The notes under the pieces were generated by a model. That model did no database searches and had not been told where the DNA came from. It was given only the letters and a program-made list of their open reading frames with translations. The position numbers and the translations under genes were made by a program. From NCBI GenBank assembly GCA_903907985.1, contig CAIVQG010000057.1, positions 142,614-188,783 on the forward strand: DNA of 46,170 nucleotides, given 5' to 3'. Source of the stretch: an uncultured delta proteobacterium (GTDB taxonomy: Bacteria; Desulfobacterota; Syntrophia; Syntrophales; Smithellaceae). Shown here piece after piece: positions 15,572 through 22,496 of this stretch (position 1 is its first letter; each line of letters starts with the position of its first letter).

Positions 15572-16669
15572 TTATTCATTTGCCGCCTTTTCATTTTTGT
15601 GAAGTAATTGTGAAGTTCGTGAATTGGTCAAGGTGTCGTTTAAGATATCAACTGCCTTGACTTTATGTGATGGTGCAAGGTGGGCATATCTGAGGGTCAT
15701 CGTTAAAGTCTTATGGCCTAACAATTCTTTGATAGTCGTTATATCTATCCCTGCCATGATAAGTTGACTAGCGAATGTATGCCGAAGATCATGAAATCGG
15801 AAGTCTCGAATCTTTGCTTTCTTGCAAGCTGTCACAAAAGAATGGTGAACATTTAGATAAGGTTTTTTAGTTGTATAGTCGTAAAAAACAAATGGGACAT
15901 CAATTCGCCGGGGTCGTTTTGCTGTCCCTTTAAATAATTCTTCAAGAGTAGCCTTTAATGTTGCATTGATCGGAATCTCGCGCCGTTCTCCGTTTTTTGT
16001 ATGATCCAACAAAATAAACCCATGCGTCCTATCAACGTTATCCCATTTCAGATTTAATATTTCGCTTTTTCTCATCCCCGTATTTAAAGCCATAACCACT
16101 ATCGGCTTGAGGTGTATCAATTGTTTGTCACATACAGCAATCAAAGTCTGACATTCTTCCTTTGAAAGAAACCGCAACCGCCGGTTGTTTTCTTCAAGCA
16201 TCTTAGCCCTTCTGATCCTCTTCAGTGTGTCTTCCTCTACCATGTCCCATTCAACGGCTTTCGTAAACATATGCTTGATAGTGGCAATATGGCGGTTAAT
16301 GGTTGCCGGTTTATTTCCTGTCTGCAATCTTTCGGATTGATAAGTTTCAAGAAGACGACTGTCAAACCGTCTTAATTGTAATTGACCATATTTATCTTTT
16401 AACTGATTTATAACTAGCTCTTTCTGCTTAAATGCCCGTTGCCGTTCAGCCCATTTCAGGTAATCAGTAACAAGATCATCAAAAGTATGGTTTTCAATTC
16501 TTTTGATTTCTGGCATCTTTCCTTCTCTGATTCCTTGCCGCCTTTTAATGAGAAGAGTTTCCGCATCCCTGAATTTTGTTGACTTTGATGTTTCACGGAT
16601 CACATTCCCATCAAGTCCAGCATAGACAATCCAAAAGACATTTCCACGCTTATAGATTCCTTTTGCCAT
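15572..16669 (-). CDS. int: Tyrosine recombinase/integrase of element B (365 aa)
   Basis: Complete phage-type integrase. The N-terminal AP2-like arm-binding segment opens GIYKRGNVFWIVYAG, a SAM-like core-binding domain spans about 65-165, and the catalytic residues are R (NTGMRKSEIL), K (HTKNGERREIP), H-x-x-R (HDLRHTFASQL), H (LLGHKTLTM) and Y (RYAHL). It ends 24 bp from the att copy and lies downstream of a small XRE gene (2-bp gap). It differs clearly from the element A integrase although both target the same tRNA. Confidence 0.95.
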   Translation of the reverse strand: MAKGIYKRGNVFWIVYAGLDGNVIRETSKSTKFRDAETLLIKRRQGIREGKMPEIKRIENHTFDDLVTDYLKWAERQRAFKQKELVINQLKDKYGQLQLRRFDSRLLETYQSERLQTGNKPATINRHIATIKHMFTKAVEWDMVEEDTLKRIRRAKMLEENNRRLRFLSKEECQTLIAVCDKQLIHLKPIVVMALNTGMRKSEILNLKWDNVDRTHGFILLDHTKNGERREIPINATLKATLEELFKGTAKRPRRIDVPFVFYDYTTKKPYLNVHHSFVTACKKAKIRDFRFHDLRHTFASQLIMAGIDITTIKELLGHKTLTMTLRYAHLAPSHKVKAVDILNDTLTNSRTSQLLHKNEKAANE

Positions 16670-16671
16670 AA

Positions 16672-16872
16672 TTAATGCTCCTTTCCTTTCTCGTTGCCGT
16701 GTTCTTCTAATATTGTTAATAAAATCTTTAACGTCTTGCTTGGTTGCCTCACCCCCTTTTCAAGATAAATAACATATCTCTCTGTGACCCCTATCATCTG
16801 AGCAAAGTCTTTCTGGTAAAGGGTTAAACGATTTCTGAATTCCTTTATTTCTTCTGGTGTCCAATTCTTCAT
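16672..16872 (-). CDS. XRE-family regulator of element B, leaderless (66 aa)
   Basis: Small HTH_3 protein (LTLYQKDFAQMIGVTERYVI, then YLEKGVRQPSKTL). ATG 16872 is chosen over one at 16902 because the latter lies inside the promoter. The promoter is TTGACA-17-TATATT with only 6 nt to the ATG, and its spacer is a 19-bp palindrome, so it is probably an autorepressor that also controls the co-transcribed integrase. It is the likely Stl/Rpr-type master regulator of the element by position. Confidence 0.85.
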   Translation of the reverse strand: MKNWTPEEIKEFRNRLTLYQKDFAQMIGVTERYVIYLEKGVRQPSKTLKILLTILEEHGNEKGKEH

Positions 16873-16878
16873 GGCTTC

Positions 16879-16907
16879 AATATATACATGAACAATGTTC
16901 ATGTCAA
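16879..16907 (-). promoter_or_regulatory. Promoter of the element B xre-int operon, leaderless geometry
   Basis: Minus strand TTGACA (16907-16902), 17 bp, TATATT (16884-16879), then 6 nt to the ATG. Confidence 0.88.
16886..16904. promoter_or_regulatory. 19-bp palindromic operator
   Basis: ACATGAACA-A-TGTTCATGT is a perfect 9-1-9 palindrome filling the promoter spacer and touching the -35 box. No second copy was noticed elsewhere in the window. Confidence 0.85.
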
Positions 16908-17012
16908 GGGGTTTTTATTTACTTCACAATTTAATTCACAATGCTTTATAAGTAATTGATATTTAATGCTGATTGTCGCTATATAACGGATAAGCAATCC
17001 GTTTGCTTGGTT

Positions 17013-17312
17013 TCAATTAGTCGCAATGTAACCAGTCTTTTGAATATTCTTATCAATGTCCCGTTGTCTGAATTTATAATACTTGCCGGTCTTGAAACAT
17101 GGAATTTGACCATTCCTTGCTTTATCTCGAACCCACTCTTCATTGACATTTAAATAAGCAGCAAGTCCCTTAACATCAAAGATTGTATCTTTCTCATATT
17201 TGGGTGCTGATAATAACGGCTTCAATTTCTCAAAAACCTTATCGGCAATACGGTCAATCAGTTCATCGGAAATATCGGTTTGAATGTTCATGCTGATTCC
17301 TTGATGGTTCAT
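17013..17312 (-). CDS. Excisionase-family DNA-binding protein (99 aa)
   Basis: The C-terminal half is a MerR-like HTH-17 domain (FDVKGLAAYLNVNEEWVRDKARNGQIPCFKTGKYYKFRQRDIDK). The N-terminal half is a short helix-rich segment (ISDELIDRIADKVFEKLKPLL) often seen in these proteins. It belongs to element B and is likely its excisionase. A second start eight codons downstream (17291) also has AAGGA before it. Confidence 0.85.
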   Translation of the reverse strand: MNHQGISMNIQTDISDELIDRIADKVFEKLKPLLSAPKYEKDTIFDVKGLAAYLNVNEEWVRDKARNGQIPCFKTGKYYKFRQRDIDKNIQKTGYIATN

Positions 17313-17493
17313 CGTTCATCCTTTATTCAAGAACATCCTCGACTGGTTCGATAAATGGTTAGGTTGTTATTTACCCGTCCTGCCTCGCCACGTTGCCCCG
17401 TGTTCAACAAATGCCCAAAGGGTGGGGTAGAGGTCGACGGCATCGGATTCAATGTATAACATGCTCGCTTCTTTACGAATCACCATTCTGGGC

Positions 17494-18045
17494 TTAATCC
17501 CCGCTGACATCAATTACATCTTCTTTCTTTTCCTGTTGTGGTGTCGTAATGGTTGCAATCAGCATTCTTATCTCATGGTCAGATATAACTTCGATTCTCT
17601 CTGGGGAGTAATCACCGGCCAGCTTGAAACTCATGTCCAGACCCTTGCCGACAACAGACAGATCAGGGCATTCAATCATATCTCTGAGCCTCTCTATTCT
17701 TCGCCTTCTTGGAATTCCTGATTGTGCCATTAAATCTTGGATAGCAACGGCAACGTCCGGGTCTTTCATCAAAACTGTTGCCATGCTCTTTGCTGACTCG
17801 TTTGTGGTTACTTCATAGGCTGACTTAACTGCATCCTGATTTGTTCTGCCTTCCAGTTTGGCAAGAACGAATTTCTGTTCTTTGCCTGTCAGTTTCTTAA
17901 AACTCTCCGGGGCTGCATACGCTTCCAGTTTTTTTATTCTCTGATTTATTGCCGATGGACTAACGCCATAAAATTGTGCTGCCTCTTTTTGTGATTTACC
18001 GACTTTGATCATTTCTTGTAGTTCTGTATCATTAATCTTACGCAT
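17494..18045 (-). CDS. terS: Terminase small-subunit-like protein (183 aa)
   Basis: An N-terminal helix-turn-helix (SQKEAAQFYGVSPSAINQRI) is followed by the Terminase_2-type segment LTGKEQKFVLAKLEGRTNQDAVKSAYE and a helical oligomerisation region. Small terminases bind the pac/cos site and hand DNA to the large subunit. No large subunit or capsid gene lies in element B, so a lone TerS fits a satellite that redirects a helper phage packaging motor. The strong ribosome site is GGAGGT. The alternative is a simple HTH regulator with a similar fold. Confidence 0.7.
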   Translation of the reverse strand: MRKINDTELQEMIKVGKSQKEAAQFYGVSPSAINQRIKKLEAYAAPESFKKLTGKEQKFVLAKLEGRTNQDAVKSAYEVTTNESAKSMATVLMKDPDVAVAIQDLMAQSGIPRRRRIERLRDMIECPDLSVVGKGLDMSFKLAGDYSPERIEVISDHEIRMLIATITTPQQEKKEDVIDVSGD

Positions 18046-18059
18046 AGATTGTTTACCTC

Positions 18060-18419
18060 CTATTGCTTAATTTTCTTAATCTGCTTAATTGTGTTTTCAG
18101 TTATGGAAAATGCTTCCCATTGACCAACTGCATTTTTAAACTCATCCAATGTGCTTTCGCCGCCTAAAACCTTTTTATAAATTACCGTCACATTACCTTC
18201 TGCCTGTATGATTTTATCGCTTGATCTGAATTGCTTGCCATTGCAGGCCGTGACGATCTCATCTAACGCTTGAGCAATGACAGATTCCAAGATTGCCTCT
18301 AAACTTTCTTGCCTCCCTTTTGTAATGGGGGTTGCTTTTTTCTCGACAAGCCGAATATTCGCCGGTCTGTTTATTTTGTTTTGACTTTCAACTTTCAATG
18401 CTGCTTGTAGGTAACTCAT
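18060..18419 (-). CDS. Hypothetical element protein (119 aa)
   Basis: Starts after AAAGGAGA. Mostly helical, with a Lys/Arg-rich N-terminal third (KINRPANIRLVEKKATPITKG). It lies between TerS and the DUF3987 gene in the same leftward operon. No family is recognised. Confidence 0.6.
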   Translation of the reverse strand: MSYLQAALKVESQNKINRPANIRLVEKKATPITKGRQESLEAILESVIAQALDEIVTACNGKQFRSSDKIIQAEGNVTVIYKKVLGGESTLDEFKNAVGQWEAFSITENTIKQIKKIKQ

Positions 18420-18432
18420 TTCTGTCTCCTTT

Positions 18433-18459
18433 GCGAAATAAGCGTAATTAGCGAAATAA
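18433..18459 (+). repeat. Three tandem 9-bp units, consensus GCGAAATAA
   Basis: GCGAAATAA, GCGTAATTA, GCGAAATAA in direct succession. An inverted triple lies 20 bp away at 18480 and a third triple at 23601. Confidence 0.7.
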
Positions 18460-18479
18460 CTATTCCAACTCTGTTGACC

Positions 18480-18506
18480 TTTTTTCGCATAATTCGCTTT
18501 TTACGC
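18480..18506 (-). repeat. Inverted triple of 9-bp GCGAANAAA-like units
   Basis: On the minus strand GCGTAAAAA, GCGAATTAT, GCGAAAAAA. It overlaps the last codons of the DUF3987 gene and faces the triple at 18433. Confidence 0.7.
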
Positions 18507-19796
18507 ATCCCATGTAATGCGTTCAACGGGTCTGCCGCCTGTGTTTTCTTCCCGGACAATATTGACGCGCTTGCATTTTTTTAGCAGTTCAAGTGCTTCG
18601 GCAATACGTTCTTTGCTCTGGTGCCGGTCGAATAGATTGTTGATGTCAGTCCGTGTTAGTCCGTTTTCTGATTCCTGCAAGGTCTCGTAAATCTTATCTG
18701 CAACATCATCGCCGGTCTTGCCCTTGAAGATGTGCCTGACCGAAGCTTCCGCGTAATCCCATAAGGCTAGCGCTGCATATAGGTGATCTTTGCGAATGAC
18801 CCGTGAACAATCCATTAAGGCGTAAATGCAGGCAAGGCGCATGACTTGGGCTTCTGCTCTGGATAGGACCGCGCCGATCAAACCGGGTTGCCCTTCAGAT
18901 AATTCATGGTAAATGCTTATCCAGGTTTCCCTTGCTGCTGCATCGCGTTTGATTTCATCAACTGACTTTGCAAATTCAACGGCATTCCTGATTTTATCTG
19001 TCAGAGTAGTCAAATCTATTTCGTAAATTCGTCCACCTTCCGGTAATATCTTTGACCGCCTAACGCACATCCAAAGGAAACGATTTGCAAGGCCGTTGAA
19101 AACTTCTGTTTGCGAAAGGTATCGTTTCAACTCATCTTGGGTGATATGTCCTATTATGCTGACGTGTGCGCCGGTTGCCTTCACGGGGTTGTTCTTGGTT
19201 AGCGTTGCTAAATTACCGTTATCCCATGCCTGCCTGATTGTAGCTGATAGAATATTTCCATCACGACTTGCGGCCTTTAAGACTGACGCAAATTCGCTTT
19301 CTATAACGAGCAATCTTTTATCTAAGATTCCGGGGTCATCTTGCCCCCTGCCGCCGATAGTGGGGTTGCGGACATGATATACAACGCCCTCACCGGAAGA
19401 CAGGCCGCTTTTGATCCGATCACTTGACCATTCATCGTCAATATTTTCAAAAAGCCGGGTGACAATGCCGCCGCTAGTTCCCTTACGCGCCTTTGATGTC
19501 GCGCCGACAATCACGCTAAATAAACGTAACGCATGTTTATCACCTTCCACTTTCCAATGTGGGGCATCGCCTATGACGTTTCCGAAAACTGTCATGGTTT
19601 GAATCAGTATTGCAACGGGGTCGCTTTCTGTATGTGGCTCAATAGTTCTTACTATTTCTCCCGGCAAACCCTGATAGGCAAGGGCATTGATGGGGGCAGG
19701 CCACGAAGTCGAATCGCCGTTGATGGTGATTGTTTCATCCGTTACCTTTGTGTCTTCATATAGTTTTTCTGATAGATTAAACTTTTCCATTCTCAT
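18501..19796 (-). CDS. DUF3987-type replicative ATPase/helicase-like protein (431 aa)
   Basis: DUF3987/YfjI-type protein of phages and satellites. The core begins PAPINALAYQGLPGEIVRTIEP, then has a P-loop-like GATSKARKGTSG around residue 97, an LLVIESEFASVL segment (Walker-B-like with E) and ISIIGHITQDEL as sensor-like strand. The C-terminal 80 residues resemble a winged helix. It overlaps the CHC2 primase gene by 20 bp, and the pair replaces a single DnaG/helicase-type protein. It should unwind or organise the element's origin. Confidence 0.8.
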   Translation of the reverse strand: MRMEKFNLSEKLYEDTKVTDETITINGDSTSWPAPINALAYQGLPGEIVRTIEPHTESDPVAILIQTMTVFGNVIGDAPHWKVEGDKHALRLFSVIVGATSKARKGTSGGIVTRLFENIDDEWSSDRIKSGLSSGEGVVYHVRNPTIGGRGQDDPGILDKRLLVIESEFASVLKAASRDGNILSATIRQAWDNGNLATLTKNNPVKATGAHVSIIGHITQDELKRYLSQTEVFNGLANRFLWMCVRRSKILPEGGRIYEIDLTTLTDKIRNAVEFAKSVDEIKRDAAARETWISIYHELSEGQPGLIGAVLSRAEAQVMRLACIYALMDCSRVIRKDHLYAALALWDYAEASVRHIFKGKTGDDVADKIYETLQESENGLTRTDINNLFDRHQSKERIAEALELLKKCKRVNIVREENTGGRPVERITWDA

Positions 19797-20322
19797 TTAC
19801 TCCTTGATAAAGTTTGTATTTTTCTTCGTCGGTTCCATTGAATAAGATTTCCATGTGATATTCGACTATGGGCATAAGGTGGAAGTCTTCGGCAAATTCT
19901 TCAATCTCATCCATAGTCTTGCAATCTTTTAAAATGTCCTTTTTTAAAATGTTGTGGAAATCACGATAATAGTCTGTAAGCTCTTGCAAATATTCATGTT
20001 CCCATGATCTGAAGGCTTGCAACAAATCGCGTTTGGTTCTTGCCTTTGGATTAATCTTAACAGGGTGATTACCTTCCAGATTCAGATACTTAAGTGCGTC
20101 TTTAAATGACAATCCATGCAGCTTCTCAATAAAGGTAATTGAATCGCCGCCACTATTGCAGCTAAAGCAATAGAAGGTTTGCTTGTCGGGATTAATCTTG
20201 AATGATGGGGTCTTGTCTGCGTGAAATGGGCAGCTTAGCCACACAGCGCGGCCTTTCCGTTTTGCCGTAAATCCTTCGCGTTCTATGGTTGCGATAATAT
20301 CGGGCTTGTTTTCCATTGTCAT
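19777..20322 (-). CDS. CHC2 zinc-finger primase-like protein (181 aa)
   Basis: DnaG-type zinc-binding domain with the ligands in SCPFHADKTPSF and FYCFSCNSGGDSITFI (C-x2-H...C-x2-C). No TOPRIM catalytic domain follows: the remaining 100 residues are helical. It may act with the downstream DUF3987 protein as a split primase-helicase or origin-recognition unit. The length is half that of a full DnaG, but the gene is not visibly truncated and has a good start after GAAAGGAAA. Confidence 0.88.
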   Translation of the reverse strand: MTMENKPDIIATIEREGFTAKRKGRAVWLSCPFHADKTPSFKINPDKQTFYCFSCNSGGDSITFIEKLHGLSFKDALKYLNLEGNHPVKINPKARTKRDLLQAFRSWEHEYLQELTDYYRDFHNILKKDILKDCKTMDEIEEFAEDFHLMPIVEYHMEILFNGTDEEKYKLYQGVNENGKV

Positions 20323-20340
20323 TTCCTTTCTTACCGGTGA

Positions 20341-20577
20341 TTATCTCGCTGCCAGCATCATTGACCGGGTCTTGCGTAAGTGATGGACATAATCAAGAAT
20401 CCTGACAGAAGGATTTTCATTGTATGCCCTTGTCAGTTTTGTTACTTCCGGGATTGAGGGAAACTCGAAAACTATACGTGTGCCTTGTTTGGTAAGTTCG
20501 GGGGTTATGTTGTTGAGTGAAAGAAATGACGCTAGGTGAATGTCCAAGGTGGGAACTTTAACGTTTTTCATTTTCAT
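20341..20577 (-). CDS. DUF5659-like small protein (78 aa)
   Basis: Short beta/alpha protein with the pattern TLDIHLASFLSLNNITPEL, then FEFPSIPEVTKLTRAYNEN, found in small proteins beside phage and satellite replication genes. It is the first gene after the repeat-rich region at 20590-20744 and is followed by the primase gene. The function is unknown. Confidence 0.6.
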   Translation of the reverse strand: MKMKNVKVPTLDIHLASFLSLNNITPELTKQGTRIVFEFPSIPEVTKLTRAYNENPSVRILDYVHHLRKTRSMMLAAR

Positions 20578-20589
20578 ACCTCGTTTGCA

Positions 20590-20744
20590 TTGGAGTAGAG
20601 ATAATTAATCTCTCTATAGTTATAGTTGGAGTTGTTTGGACATGTTTGGACATGTAGTTGGAGATGTTTGGAGTTTAGTAAGATATACTACTGAATTTAT
20701 TAAATAATATTTATTAGATATTTTTTGCAAATATCCAATTTGGA
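20590..20744. repeat. Phased TTGGA repeats with adjoining AT-rich tract: candidate replication origin
   Basis: TTGGA begins at 20590, 20626, 20636, 20646, 20658, 20668 and 20740. The central five are spaced 10, 10, 12 and 10 bp, so they lie on one face of the helix, and two are extended to TTTGGACATG. An AT-rich stretch (20673-20735) follows, and AGAGAT-N5-ATCTCT lies at 20597-20613. The setting, in front of a primase operon with no gene in 185 bp, suits an iteron-type origin or a multi-site operator. Confidence 0.6.
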
Positions 20745-20762
20745 GGTTGCTAGAAAGAAAGA

Positions 20763-21737
20763 TTATTCTTCGATAGTTCCATTGATGTAATCTTTCACCC
20801 TTCGTTCACCTAGCCATCCCTTTTCTTGTGCAATGCCTGTGGCGGATTTCAATGCGGCAAGGTCAGAACGACTTGTCGATAACTCTTGAATTATCTTTAT
20901 AAGCTCTGGTTGAGAACATTGGTTATATTCAACAATCTGTGTTTTTAAAGTGCTGTTGATAATTTGAAATTTAAATTTATAGATTCCGTGCCGTTCATTT
21001 ACTGGGTGTTCATATATCTTAAATCCTTTCGGCAATTGTTTCCCATAAGATTTGTTTAAGAACAAAACGACTTTATCATTAATACGGCTAAGCCTTTTTT
21101 GGTCTGCGTCATACGTTGAATGACGCTGTCTATCTGCACCATGAGCCTTGCCTGTATAATATGAGTGATGATTTGATTTTATAATCTTTAAAAAGTCCCG
21201 CCATAAGTCTGGTGCCTTTTTAAATCCCAATTCCTCACGTGTATATGTTTTCGGGTTGCCCCCGGTGCTTATTTTAATTTCTGAATCGGTTAAATAGTAA
21301 ACCCTTATAGACCTTACGAAAGTTTCAGCATCATCTTGTTGAATAGGTTGCTGCGTTGGAAATGTTTGTTGTGTATCAGTCTTTTTTACAGATTTTTCAT
21401 AATCGCTTATATCTTCTGCTTTGAAAACTAGCTTGCATAAGAATTCCTGTAATTCAGAGCCATCGTTAAATGCACCTTCATCAAAATGCTCTCCTTGAAA
21501 GTCTTGTGAAATTCGCGCATTAATTGTGTCTGGAATATTTATATCTCTATTGCATATGCTATCGATCAAGAGGCGGATTTCATTATCCGTAAAGGCTTGC
21601 TTTATTTTCTTTTCTTTTTCCGCATTTCTTGCGTATGGGTGTAGTGATTCATTCCTGATTAATGCGATTATTTCAAATGGCTGCATATCCCATTTTGTAA
21701 GCAGTTCATCCGTTGTATACCATCGTTTCATTGCCAT
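20763..21737 (-). CDS. Hypothetical element protein with N-terminal HTH-like segment (324 aa)
   Basis: The N-terminal 70 residues (RWYTTDELLTKWDMQPFEIIALIRNESLHPYA) recall a helix-turn-helix module that reads element DNA. A central Q-rich linker (about 115-140) leads to a C-terminal alpha/beta region (about 145-320). No family is recognised. A start two codons downstream (MKRWYTT) is also possible. Its position next to the TTGGA repeats makes it a candidate initiator, but this is a guess. Confidence 0.65.
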   Translation of the reverse strand: MAMKRWYTTDELLTKWDMQPFEIIALIRNESLHPYARNAEKEKKIKQAFTDNEIRLLIDSICNRDINIPDTINARISQDFQGEHFDEGAFNDGSELQEFLCKLVFKAEDISDYEKSVKKTDTQQTFPTQQPIQQDDAETFVRSIRVYYLTDSEIKISTGGNPKTYTREELGFKKAPDLWRDFLKIIKSNHHSYYTGKAHGADRQRHSTYDADQKRLSRINDKVVLFLNKSYGKQLPKGFKIYEHPVNERHGIYKFKFQIINSTLKTQIVEYNQCSQPELIKIIQELSTSRSDLAALKSATGIAQEKGWLGERRVKDYINGTIEE

Positions 21738-21761
21738 CCCTCACAATCATCCCGTAGTTAA

Positions 21762-21816
21762 TGAGGCCAAGGCCGGTGGGAATTACCGGCTTTTCGGGAG
21801 CTACCCTATGGCCTCA
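21762..21816. other. Structured intergenic element, three-way-junction-like
   Basis: Outer arms TGAGGCCA (21762-21769) and TGGCCTCA (21809-21816) enclose GCCGGT/ACCGGC (21772-21777 with 21785-21790) and GGG/CCC (21796-21798 with 21804-21806). No clear T-run follows on the minus strand. It lies between the lipoprotein gene and the 324-residue gene and could be a terminator without U-tract, an RNA regulator, or a boundary. Confidence 0.45.
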
Positions 21817-21839
21817 ATGTTTGTTACAATAAAATATTA

Positions 21840-22427
21840 TCATTTCTTTTCGGCTAGTCTTCGTTTTAAAATGTCGGCCATATTTGAAGTGAAATTTCTC
21901 CGGGATGACATATTGTTGCTCCACATAGATATAAGCACTTCCCCCGTTACAGTATCGACAAACCTTATACTTGCTGAGCTATAACCAGCCGTTGCATAAT
22001 TATAACGATCCGCAGTTCCCATTACTATCATATCGATGTCCAGCAATTTTCCAACCTTATTAAGATCGTCTTTGCTCAACATACCAGACATAGAAAGTTG
22101 AAGTTCATTAAAAATTCGCTGTATCTGTGTCCGCTCGACTACGGTGTATCCCATTTCCATTAATTTTGCTGCAAACACATCGCTTGCTTGTGACGCAAGA
22201 ACAACACCTCTTCGATCAGCATATGGGTCGTCCTTATGGTCGGCAACAATCGGCATTACTGCCACTTTTCGATGTTTTTTCGTGTCAAAGTTAGGGCTAA
22301 TGACAACAGATACATTGGTTTCGTCCAATGGAATGCTTCTTGCGATAGGCCCACATCCAGTCAATGAAGTGAAAAGGAATATAACTAAAGATGATAGTGT
22401 CAAAATCCATACATATCGGTTTTTCAT
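21840..22427 (-). CDS. CsgG/LpoB-like outer-membrane lipoprotein (195 aa)
   Basis: Lipoprotein signal peptide with hydrophobic core and lipobox LTGC (C25). The mature part follows the CsgG/LpoB fold: KVAVMPI strand, ASDVFAAKLMEMGYTVVERTQIQRI, GKLLDIDMIVMGTADRY and VDTVTGEVLIS. Such proteins sit in the outer membrane and activate peptidoglycan synthases or form export pores. The gene follows the TPR gene with a 69-bp gap and may be co-transcribed. It is unusual as satellite cargo, so it may mark where phage-like DNA ends. Confidence 0.8.
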   Translation of the reverse strand: MKNRYVWILTLSSLVIFLFTSLTGCGPIARSIPLDETNVSVVISPNFDTKKHRKVAVMPIVADHKDDPYADRRGVVLASQASDVFAAKLMEMGYTVVERTQIQRIFNELQLSMSGMLSKDDLNKVGKLLDIDMIVMGTADRYNYATAGYSSASIRFVDTVTGEVLISMWSNNMSSRRNFTSNMADILKRRLAEKK

Positions 22428-22496
22428 AATTCCTCCATTATTTTTTACCTTTCAGAGAATCTTCAGTCGCTGGTGTCCCCTGTTAGTAGAATCTAA

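Noticed and set aside
20590-20744. CRISPR array
   Set aside because: The repeats are 5-10 bp with 10-12 bp period, with no 25-40 bp repeats or spacers. No cas genes are present in the window.
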